Shown one piece after another: positions 54,287 to 64,000 of a DNA stretch of 64,000 nt. A model generated the notes under the pieces. The model saw only the letters and a list, made by a program, of their open reading frames with translations, was not told where the DNA came from and did not search any database. The position numbers were made by a program, and so were the translations under genes. The DNA is from Flaccisagitta enflata (Eukaryota > Chaetognatha > Sagittoidea > Aphragmophora), in assembly GCA_965153355.1 (NCBI GenBank), contig OZ231127.1, forward strand, positions 28,520,001 to 28,584,000. Direction: 5' to 3'. How positions within the stretch are numbered: position 1 is the first letter of the stretch; the number at the start of each line of letters is the position of its first letter.

Positions 54287-55188
54287 TTGGTCGTAAAAGT
54301 GTTAGATGGTCAGCGGTATATGTACCTTGTATATGAAGGTTCTGATTGAAGCTTAGGGAGAGTGCAGGGCAGCGGCCCCAAAGGATTTAATGACCCATTC
54401 TTTCACACATATGGGGAATCTTCTCCTTCTCCTTCTTGATTCTCCTCTCGGATGAAGGACTTTAAGCAGCGATTTGGGCTTTGAGGCTAGAATTGGGCCA
54501 CGTGGTTGGGAATTGGGCTTTGTGGCTGCAATTTGAGTTTCGAGGCTGGGATTAGGACTTAAAGGCTGGTATTTGGGCCTGAAAGCTATGATCTGGGCCT
54601 CAAGGCTGGTATTTGGGCCTCGAGGCTGGTATTTGGGCCTTGAGTTTAAGACAAGGGGGGTGAAAGAGGAGGAGAAGGAGAAAATTCCCCATATGTGTAA
54701 AAACGCAGGCCATTAACCCTGTCAGAGCTGCTGCCCAACAACAACAACAACAACAACAAGAATAACAACAACAAACAACAACAATGACAACAAAAACAAT
54801 AACAAACAACAACAACAACAACGACAACAAAAACAACAACAATGCTTGGGTGTCAAGAAAACGGAATTTTGGCCTGAAACTAGGCCGTTTTAGGTCAATT
54901 GGTCCGGATTTTCCTCTTGCTTTGGCCTGATATATATCCATGGGTTGATAAATCACCCGTTGGCATTAGTTTCAGAGAAAAAAATCCAGTCAAATGGAAA
55001 AAAAAACCTGTAAATCCCATGGTAGAGCCAAAATGACCTAAGAAATAGCCATATTAGGCCATTTTGGCCTAATATCCAAGTAGAACATTTGGCTTTTGGT
55101 GTGGATGTGCTGGGGAGGGTCCATACTACCACTCAGTATGGGCCACTATGCCGAGGCATTTTTTCCGAGTAACTACCGTTAGGCCATG
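52101..55188. mobile_element. 3.1-kb nested palindromic (foldback) element
   Basis: Outer arms are 52101-53195 and 54158-55188, reverse complements with moderate divergence. Ends are CATGGCCTAACGGTAGTTAC and its complement; inner limits are GCCGTACATCATTGCAGAGA and TCTCTGCAATGATATACGGC. Each arm includes a GTT/CAA tract and an FB repeat. The 960-bp centre holds a second palindrome (53308-53405 against 53496-53594) and a third FB-like unit (53675-54050). No long coding frame is present. Confidence 0.85.
52460..52570. repeat. (GTT)n microsatellite
   Basis: About 35 GTT units with one ACATT interruption. The matching CAA tract in the opposite palindrome arm is at 54737-54840. Confidence 0.95.
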
Positions 55189-56733
55189 CAGTGTGATAGG
55201 AGAGATTAATCCCTCCACATCTAAAATCTAACATCGTACCCTGATCTGGAGGCTGAGAAAAAACGAGATGAATCTAGCATGTTTTAATACAACCTTGGAA
55301 ATAAGTATACCGACAACTTCAACTAAAGATATCTCCGCTTCTAGAAAAGCTAGAAACTTTTTTTAAAAAAGGAATTAATCTTTGTCAAATTATCTCCAAA
55401 ATGAATGCAATCTGGTTCTTGTAGTAGCGACCGGTCACGACGCTCAGCCAGGTCGTGCAAAATAATCGTTGAAAAACGCGAACTTTCTGCGCCAAATATA
55501 GCTTGAATATGCGATATAAAGTGTTGATTGTCGGGCAATGAGCTATTATCAATGCAAAATATGCTAAAGCATGTCAGATTACATAATATAGCATCAAGAA
55601 ATCATAAAAAACCGGGAGAAAAATGGTTAACGTGATCCCATGAAACTTTCAAATTGAGCCTCAACTTTGAGGAAGTGGAATCGGATCTCATTATGCGTGT
55701 GTCTGCGAGGTTCAAACATATATGAAAGAGGAGACCAAGAAGGGCCTATATCTCAAATTTCATCAAAATCGGTCCATGCGCTCACCTTCTACCATGCGTG
55801 CATTTGTTAAGTTTGTTTCAGTAAAAATGGCTGCTTTGCGGTGGTTGATTTTCTTGTGCGCAAAAAGGTTTACGCGCTGTAGCCGATTGAGTAAGTTGAG
55901 CAAAAAACTAAATAGTTTATAAATTGTTTTCTTTTTCAACAATATATATAAAGCAGCATATCGTTCGAAAGCTCATGACGTGATGAACATGATTATGTGT
56001 ATATATTAAGTCGAATCTTAAAAATTAATGATTAATATTAAAATAATCAATTTCTTGATGTTAAGCTTGCATGGTCGGATCTGCATTGGAATTCCTAAAA
56101 AGTATTACACCATCGTAAACGCAAGGACATAGTGCTAACACCATCAAGAAATTATCTTGATGCGCCTTATTCAGTATGAATTAACTATGTTTCAAAAATC
56201 ATAAAAAAGAAAAAAAATCCCTCCTTCGATTGTATAACAAATTTAAAGGGCCCTTATATTCAAACTACGGACATATGACTCTAAAGGCCATTTCTTGTCA
56301 ATCAATTGGTCAGATGGTCCATCCATTTGTCCGTCCGTCTGTCCATCATTCTATGCGTCTGCGTTTCTCGGCTGTTTTTGGCCCGAATGAGATCATATAC
56401 TGGGCCTGTTTCTATTGTCAACAAGAATCTCAAGTGATTCCGTGAAACTCGTTTTTAGCGTAAACACATATTTATGAATTTCAACTGTCCCCACAAGGAA
56501 GCAAAGTGAGTGAGATAACTTGTGAATGAAGCGAGCAAGTGAAGCGAGCGTATGGAGCGAAGCGCTGCAGAACAAGTGAGGGAACAAGTGTAGCGAGCGA
56601 CCGTTAACATGGCCGGATACATGGCTACCCCAGTCGCTTGCGGGTGGGCAGGGGCAGTGATAGAGGATATCAGTGATGCATTTGGGCGGGAGCAGTGAGC
56701 CCAAAAAGCTCAAAAACGCCGAAAAAGTAACAG

Positions 56734-57177
56734 TCGTTAGATGGTCAGCGGTACCCGTTGCCCCTATGTGAGTGGCTGTGGGTGTGAGGTGGTTAGAGGG
56801 GCAGCGGCCCCAAAGGGGCCGATGACCTATGCTGTTTTTATTTGAGCCCCAAGGCTGGAATTAGGGCCTGGCGGCTGGAATTAAGGCCTTGAGGCTGGGA
56901 TTTGAGCCTGAAGGCTGGGATTTGAGCCTGAAGGCTGGGAGTTGAGCCTCAAGGCTGGAATTTGAGTCTTGAGGCTGGAATTTGAGCCTTGAGGCTGGGA
57001 TTTGAGCCTTGAGGCTGGGATTTAAGCTTCAAAGCTGGGATTTGAGCCTCGAGGCTGGGATTTGGCCCTCAAGGGGATGGGGGCGGAGGAGAAGGAGGAG
57101 GAGAAGAAGGAGAAATTTCCCCTATGTGTGAAAGCATTGGTCATCGGCCCCTTTGGGGCCGCTGCCCAAAAAGGGGA
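56734..57177. repeat. FB-family element with ~20-bp tandem core
   Basis: GTTAGATGGTCAGCGGTACC at the left is followed by GGGCAGCGGCCCCAAAGGGG (56801). The core consists of GGCTGGGATTTGAGCCTNAA units (about 56845-57065). The right end CATCGGCCCCTTTGGGGCCG then CTGCCC is the inverse of the left. Confidence 0.75.
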
Positions 57178-57480
57178 CTAACCGACCGACGGACAGACAA
57201 AAAAAAACGGAGTGTAGAATGGGTAGCAAGTGACTACAAACGCGATTGTCACAAGTAGAAACAAGTGACGCGGGGTCACAATATTGTCGCGGACGGGTGG
57301 ACAGGGGCATCCAACCCAGATTCACACATCAACTCCCATCCCACACACAAACATACACGAAAAGTATCCAAAATGATCGTTTTTTCCACTTTTTGACTCA
57401 ATCATTAAGAACGGAAGACGGACGAACATGGACCAACAGACGGACGGACATACTTATAGAGCTGCGTGTCCGTAACTAAA
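57175..57480 (+). repeat. HT-family repeat cluster
   Basis: AACCGACCGACGGACAGAC filler, the variant phrase GTGACGCGGGGTCACAATAT, TTGTCGCGGACGGGTGGACA, and a terminal GCTGCGTGTCCGTAACTAAA. Confidence 0.7.
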
Positions 57481-57644
57481 AAGACTAACTAAGATAAATA
57501 ATCGAAAAGTTTTGGGAGAGCCTCCTTAGTACTATGTCATTTCATCTGCCTGATCGTCCATCTGTCTCTCTATTCATGTCACATGCTTCGCACCAAATTC
57601 AATACACGCGGAGACACAATGCGGACGCTTCTTTGCCATGTCGG

Positions 57645-57784
57645 GCTTGTTTTGCTACGTAACTATTTTCCTTTTTAGTTGCAAATCCATAAGAGGCATC
57701 GCATTGTGACCCCGGCTTGTTTTGCTACGTAACTATTTTCCTTTTTAGTTGCAAATCCATAAGAGGCATCGCATTGTGACCCCG
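57645..57784 (+). repeat. 70-bp tandem duplication
   Basis: Two adjacent, apparently identical copies of a 70-bp unit beginning GCTTGTTTTGCTACGTAACT and ending GCATTGTGACCCCG. Confidence 0.93.
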
Positions 57785-57992
57785 CGTTCACTTGTTCACA
57801 AAAGTCACAATCATCAAGAGCAGATTGCGCATAGCTACATATTTTTACTTCTCTATCTTTGTCTCATCTTCCTACGTTAATTGTAGCAGTGATGGCGTAC
57901 TCGCTATTTTTTACTGTTCTTGTGAGCGTAAGCGTTTACATGATTTCTGTGTACTCTAGAGTAGCGTGTCCGCGACTAAAAACAAATAGTGC

Positions 57993-58400
57993 TACGCGAA
58001 TAAAAAAAAAAAGACGCACCTTTTTATTTGCTGATAAAAGACTTAAGAAATGTTTAGAAAATTTATTAGAGAAAGTGATTATGAAGATTTTTAATTATCT
58101 TTCATTCTAGACCAATCCCAGATCTGTATCTTTAACGGTTTAGGAGCTAGAGCTCTCTAAAGTGAGACACCATTTTGCTGAATTGCATTTTTTTAAAGGG
58201 ACTGCAAAAACAAATTTTGCAACATTTTTACTCAAACTAGTGCCATTTCTAAACGAAAAAAGCTAGAGATACCAGATTAGCGCCAAATGAAAGAGTTTTT
58301 CAATGGCTTCAAAATGGTCTAAGATTTTAATTAGCTTTTTTGATTTGCAATAGTGCAATCAACCATTCAAAAGTGCGTCTTTTTTTTAAATTCGTATAGT
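57993..58400. mobile_element. MITE related to the 16.5-kb element
   Basis: Left CGCGAAT, an A-run and GACGCACC; right AGTGCGTC, a T-run and AAATTCGTA. TA lies at or near both ends. The interior contains ACGGTTTAGGAGCTAGAGCT and TTTCTAAACGAAAAAAGCTA, shared in inverse arrangement with 16511-17304. Confidence 0.6.
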
Positions 58401-58500
58401 ACATAAAACTTCGTATCTATGGAAGAGGCAAAATTCCCGTGAATCCGGCCTAGTTTCTTTTACGCACAGACATGTGCGCGCGCACACACCACACACACAG

Positions 58501-58636
<136 letters not shown>

Positions 58637-60000
58637 CAACTAAAACAAAAACAACCAACGATTGAGGACTTGTATTGTTCTCTGTGGTTTTACAGTAAAG
58701 AAAAACGCGATCTTTGGACCTTGAAATGATTTTAATCTGAACACGGTTCATTAACATATTGTATGGTGCGTATTTTTCTGATAGTTAATTTCATACAAAT
58801 GTTAAAGCGATTTTTTTAAACGCAAACCTATAGAAAAACGAAAATCCGTCACTCATTTAAGAAATGCATTGCTAGTAACTGTGCATATATTCAAGAGGGT
58901 TCTCTATCTATAAACTAAGTACTGCGGCTTTTCTTAGTAAACGGGCCACATTTCATTGTGAAAAATACCACTTAATCACCGCTGCCACCAAGTCAAGACT
59001 TGACCGCTCTATCTTTCTTTGTAAGGGAGTCCATGATAGCTCTTAAAGTGTTGTCAGAGGAATGGACATCTCGAGATAATGATATTATGCTGCTATGTAA
59101 AGTAGATTTCGTCTAGACTTGTAAATACTAGACTTGGAAATACGGGGGCCCTCATATCCTAAGACAGCGTGCCCACGAAGCCAACATTTAGGGTATCAAA
59201 GCGGGTCAAAATAGAACATATACATGAGTGCAAACAGAAAAACAAGTGAATAAAAGTGATTAAGATAAAACTTGCATGATATTTGAAAGCAAAATTTGCA
59301 TCCATTTAGCAAGAGACTCAGATTTAGCTTAAATTACTGAAGAAGATTTACTCTAAAATTTCTACAAATTTCTTTTTTGTCACTGACAAGGGGTTGGTCG
59401 AAATTATAAGTTTGCATAGAAAATGAAAAAATGAAAAAACAAAGAACATAGTTCTCTTCCCAAATCGTTTTTAGAGAAAACTATGTTTTTGAAAATGCAA
59501 AATTCTTCTGGGTGTGGCTTTCTTATAATTTCGACCTGAGAAAATTGAAAAAAGTGTCAACAGAATTTCACTAAAAATCTTCATTTTCTTGCCATTTTCC
59601 GTGAGAATTGTTTATCAAAAGGCGATTTAAAGCGTAAAATATGGAACAGACATACATATCAAGTGTATCTAGTGACAACTTGAGCAATGATGACATTTGT
59701 GGATGGATAATTAGTCCATTATTGATGCAAAATTGGGGTAAAGCGCTTCGTCTTCCCCTGGCAGATTTCACGTCGTAAATACCATTTGCGCAAATAAAAT
59801 GAAACTATGTGTGTATATTACTTATGTCAGTTATGTCCTATAGGGTTGACAATGGGGTATGTTAGCTCTGTTGATAGAAAATGCTCTTGAAAACACAAAA
59901 TCAAATTCGCCCCTCTTTCACAGTTGCTGAATAGTTCTAATGGTTAACTCTCTTGACTTCAGATTAGTCAGAATCAGTTGACTTAAAGATTTGTGCGCGC

Positions 60001-60034
60001 GTACACACCACACACACAGACACACACACACACA

Positions 60035-60091
<57 letters not shown>

Positions 60092-60162
60092 ACACACTTA
60101 CACACACTTACACACACAAACACAAACACAATCACAAACACACACACACACACACACACATT
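60001..60162. repeat. (CA)n microsatellite with variants
   Basis: CA repeat with CTTACA and ACAAACACAA interruptions, running into an HT-type filler and hairpin (GAGTCGCGGGTCCGCGACTA at 60223). Confidence 0.93.
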
Positions 60163-62997
60163 GATGGACCGACCAACGGACCGACCGACACACCGACATA
60201 CCGATCAACACGGCAAGGTTTAGAGTCGCGGGTCCGCGACTAAAAAGTCTGAATTTTAAAAGGGACTGACAGACGGAAATACGACGGACAGACGGAAATG
60301 TAACTGACAGATGGACCATCCGACTTACTCACTGTGCAACGCGTAGAGCCGTGTGCACGCGCCCAAAAATCATGTAACGTCACTACACATACGGCAAAAC
60401 TGCAAATTAAAACAACTAGCGTCGATCAAATTTGATTCTGCGTAGTTGGTTTTCCAACCCCTACATTGGTCTGTCAGTCCTTCAGTCTATCAGTCCTTCA
60501 GTCCATCAGTCCGTCGGTAAATCCGTCCAATGGTCCGTCAGACTTTGAGTCGCGTGCTACAAAACTCCACACCCCGCTTTGTTGGTCCGTCAGTCCGTCC
60601 ATCCATTACACTTTACTTTGTTTTGGAGTTTTGTGGTTTTTGGCCTCACAGCACCTTCCCTAATTATCAAGTGACCTCAAAAATGGTCCCTGCCCACCCG
60701 CACGCGACAGTCTATGATGAATTCAATACAATTTTACAGGACCCAACCGATGCTTTATGAATTCAAGAACTGTTTGAACACTAGACGCAGTTTCACCCAT
60801 AGAAATTCGGATTTTTCCCATTTTGACTATGTTTTGACCTGTATTAGGCCCAATTTGATGTTGAATTAAATTAAAAATTCTCGAGCACAATGTTGTTTTG
60901 TTTGATCTCAGTTGGTCAATTTATAAGCCAAAAAAAATGAACCAAGCAATGCTTATATACTTGGAAATGCAGTATTTGTCCATTGTTGCTTAGTTTTCAC
61001 TGTTTTTTTTTTTTGTGAGAAACTGCTCTCGGTACCGTACTTTCTCTAGCGGTGGTCATGTTCCAGCAGTTGGCTTACAAATTTGCAACTAATCATCGAT
61101 TGTGTACTGAAAATTGCAATATTTCCCCATTTTGAATGTTTTACATTTCATTTTTTGCCTTTAGAAAGAAATAACTTTTGAACGGTTGGACCAATATTCG
61201 CGTCAAAGGTACCAGTCGATTTGACTGAGAAAACTCTTCATTTTGGTCACCAATTTTTTATATTTATCTTAAAAAATGTATGAGAAATGGCCTAAAACGT
61301 GAAGACATGTCATCAACGATTATTCTGAGGCAAATCTAGCATCATTTTTGCAGGTTTATTGTGCTCAAAAGTGCAATCTGAAGGTAGCGATCGACCTAAT
61401 TCATCTTATAAAGTGTGTTTAAGTGTGAATTGACCAAAAAATTCATGATAATCATGATATCTAAATTAGGTGTCCCCTTACTACTTGTAGCTTTAACCGT
61501 TTAGAAATGGCAAGCAAAAGAATAAAATCATTCCTTTTCAAAAATGCGAAAACAAATCAAGAATGAAGAAGTCAATTTTTTACTGACAGTTTCTAAAAGC
61601 AAGTTAATCTTCATCAAAAACTCTTTAATATGAGTGCAATCTGGTTTCTGTAGCTTTAATCGTTTAGAAGTTACATGCAAAACAATAAACGTATATCCAG
61701 AATGAAAAGTTCAGCAAGTTTGTTTTAGAGATGTGAAACTAGATCATCCTTAACAAAATAAAGAGCCGTGTAGAGTGCATGAAATATGGAAAACTTGAAC
61801 TATCTGTAAAGTAAAAACATCATACAATGACCTATCACTTTCAATAAAATGTTTTGGTCAATTCTTGGTGAATCAATCAATGAATTGCCTAGGTGTCGGT
61901 ATACTTTTTTCCAAGGTTGTAGTTTAATTCACATAATAAGCATACTTCTAGTTAACTCAGTGAGATGAAATTTTTACTGAAGTTCTGCATCGGCATTTTT
62001 CATGAAACTTTTCACCTCACTGGGGCAACTAAAACTATGCTTTCCATGTATTTTAGCTACTATCTAGGAAATAAGTTTAGCAGCAACTTTAAAAAGATAT
62101 ATCACAACTTCTCATTAAGATAAATAGACAAAATTTATGAGCATTTTAATCTTCTTCGAAAAATCTAGAATCTGAGTGCAATCTCATCTCTGCTTCAAAC
62201 CGTTTAAAAATGCCATCAGTTTGAAGTTGATCATGTACTTTCAAAAATGGCGATTTTTTTTTCTTTTACCTTTCTATCTTTGAAATACTCTCAAATTTTA
62301 CCAAAAAATGATAGAAACATGCAGATTGCACCACTGATTAGCTCTTGAGCTCTAGTTTTATAAGACAACCTAGACTAAAGGCTAGGTTTAAGGTATCTAA
62401 TTGCAGAAAACATTGATATCTTTTGGTTAGCTCTTAAGTACATAACAGGCTTCTGTATGGCTAACTCAGAGGAGTCTTCTTCAACGTTCTTTAACGTGTC
62501 GCAAGTGAAAAGATCTTGGAAATCAAGGATTTTTATTGCTTAATTTAGAGATACAACTCACAATAGAGTCAGGCGTTGATAAATGAAACATGACAATTGA
62601 ATTGTTTCATATACTGAAAGAAACATAACTACTCCATTATGCAAATAAGCTCCTCACACCGTTAGCGAGATATATAAGGACATAACCGGTTTCTGTATGG
62701 CTATGGTCATCTTGACGTTCAAGGGGGCAAATGAATATTTGTTTGACAATGGGCGGTTTGAAAAAAAAACTTGGCCAGCATCTTTCATGGACTGTTACGT
62801 ATTGTCCGAATTATGGAACACTATTAGCGAACTCATATTTTCCCCTCATGGTAACCAGTATATCTGACAAGAATGTTATAGACAAGTCGGAAGATCCAAA
62901 GGGAAAATATAATCAGAATAACAACAAAATAAGAACATAGCGCTCTCAGCAAATGATTAAGGAATGTCTGCTACTCAAAAGGAAATAAGAAAAACTT

Positions 62998-63172
62998 TGT
63001 CGTGCGGGTGGGCAAGGGCAGTGATAGATGTAAAGGGGGCATTCGGACAGGAGCAGAGAGCTCAAAACGCTCAAAATCGCCGAAAGAGTAAAAAAGAGGA
63101 CCAACCCTCCAACCGAGGGATGGACGGCTATAGCGGGGTGTAGAGTCGCGTAGCACGCGAATAAAAGAAAGG
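62998..63172 (+). repeat. HT-family repeat, 5'-truncated
   Basis: It starts GTCGTGCGGGTGGGCAAGGG, continues GCTCAAAATCGCCGAAAGAG and ends with the hairpin GAGTCGCGTAGCACGCGAAT followed by an A-rich tail. The GGCCGGATACACGG start is missing. Confidence 0.75.
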
Positions 63173-63283
63173 GAAAAAAAGAAAACAAGAAAAAAAGAAA
63201 AAAAAAAGAGTAAAAAAAAAAAGTAAGAAAAAAGGAAAAAAAAGAGAGAAAATGATGATAAAAGGTAGGAAAGAGAGAGAGTT

Positions 63284-64000
63284 CTACGGTGGGTCATCCG
63301 GGCACCCAAAGAAACGATTTGAGTATTTATGGATTGCTTCTTGAAACGCTTGTCTCACTTCCTCGTCTTGATTCGGTTCTGATTGTTTAGAATAACTTCG
63401 CGTTTTTGGCAATTCAGGCAGTTTACGAATTTGTTGTGGAAGATTTTCTAAAAGCGGTTGAAGTTCCTTTTCTGGAAGTTTAGTCATTTCTTGCAGAAGA
63501 AGTTGAAGTTGAATTTGGTCTGACAATTGTTTCGGTTCAATGTTTGATTTCTCCCTAAGTCCTTTCAGTTGTCGACGGCCAAGTGAAACCATCCGTTGAA
63601 GTCCGTTTGATGAAGGCCACTGTTTCCAGACATTCAGTTCGTGAAAATAATCCTCTATGTCTGGTTCGGTCCAATGGAATTCTTTCAATATTGATTTGGC
63701 GACATCTACTTCTGATTCCAGCTGCGCCATGGTCGTGCTTTGGGCATTTTGAAATACCTCCAGAAAACATTGAGTATCTGGACGATTCTCCCTGCCTTTC
63801 CAATTTTGGATCAGACAGTAAAGATCTCCTAAGATCATGGCTTTCAAAACGGCTTCAAGTATTTTTTCTGAATGGCTAAAAAAGAAACTACAGACAACCT
63901 TAAGCCGATTCGAATTTTCTTCCTTACTCATGTCTAGAAACGGCAAGCTGGTCATAAAAGCCTGGAAGGTCACTACGTCAGTGAGAGACACTTTTTTGCC
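63284..64000 (-). CDS. Unrecognised protein, C-terminal part (runs off the window)
   Basis: The minus-strand frame is open from the window edge to a stop at about 63284, at least 235 codons, with balanced composition and no simple repeats, so it is very likely coding. The visible part is helix-rich (FFFSHSEKILEAVLKAMILG; FHWTEPDIEDYFHELNVWKQ; LLLQEMTKLPEKELQPLLEN) and ends with an aromatic/proline tail FFGCPDDPP. I see no catalytic motif, transmembrane segment or signal peptide and cannot assign a family. Its start and any upstream exons lie beyond the window. If THADA continues to the right, this gene would be nested in it on the opposite strand. Confidence 0.6.
   Translation of the reverse strand, partial: GKKVSLTDVVTFQAFMTSLPFLDMSKEENSNRLKVVCSFFFSHSEKILEAVLKAMILGDLYCLIQNWKGRENRPDTQCFLEVFQNAQSTTMAQLESEVDVAKSILKEFHWTEPDIEDYFHELNVWKQWPSSNGLQRMVSLGRRQLKGLREKSNIEPKQLSDQIQLQLLLQEMTKLPEKELQPLLENLPQQIRKLPELPKTRSYSKQSEPNQDEEVRQAFQEAIHKYSNRFFGCPDDPP

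Noticed and set aside
52130-55170. Target-site duplication at the ends of the 3.1-kb palindrome
   Set aside because: The flanks AGTGATCACTA and CAGTGTGATA are only vaguely similar and may be an extension of the inverted repeat, so no duplication was claimed.

Overview
This is a window of nuclear DNA from an animal, most likely an invertebrate. The genes have spliced exons with GT/AG boundaries, long Gln/Ser/Gly homopolymer tracts and several-kilobase introns. Microsatellites (GT, GA, CAA, TTTC) are extremely dense, and miniature inverted-repeat elements are numerous. The two thymine-DNA-glycosylase-type proteins look more arthropod-like than vertebrate-like to me, but that is a weak inference; no species can be named from the sequence.

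Genes. (1) A NEK1-type protein kinase on the + strand (3880-12568). Seven exons join in frame to 1660 codons, and the first five carry the kinase domain. A near-identical partial copy of its last exon sits at 1-2822 and stops at a 10-N assembly gap (2823-2832). This may be a false (haplotypic or overlap) duplication rather than a real tandem gene. (2) Two tandem thymine-DNA-glycosylase (TDG) paralogues on the - strand: copy A at 15297-21017 (five exons, 563 codons) and copy B at 24918-29203 (two visible exons). Copy B lacks the two introns that split the catalytic domain of A. (3) The 5' part of a THADA-type protein (tRNA 2'-O-methylation cofactor) on the + strand (42085 to about 50497, three exons). 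Its remaining exons are not seen. (4) A partial, unrecognised - strand coding region at the right edge (63284-64000). These genes share no obvious pathway, and there is no operon-like logic.

Between and inside the genes the window is dominated by repeats: a 22-bp minisatellite whose unit holds a Kozak-type start (2980-3360), a 13-bp minisatellite (12835-13166), and two different satellites of about 162 bp (13167-13980 and about 31970-32835). Several inverted-repeat transposons have visible ends and target duplications. Examples are a TA-flanked element at 16511-17304 that carries a second insertion, a 3.5-kb element at 31555-35059, a hAT-like 1126-bp element at 35066-36191 with an 8-bp duplication, foldback elements at 37319-37945 and 47654-48345, and a 3.1-kb nested palindrome at 52101-55188.

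Two dispersed families stand out. One (called HT here) runs from a GGCCGGATACACGGC-type start through GACC/GGAC-rich filler to a terminal hairpin whose stem changes in a compensatory way between copies. The other (called FB here) has GGGCAGCGGCCCC-type inverted ends around a tandem core of about 20 bp. HT copies lie very close to splice donors in TDG-A and inside a small NEK1 intron. The most promising undescribed signal is this set of hairpin-ended and foldback repeats and how they relate to introns and to one another.
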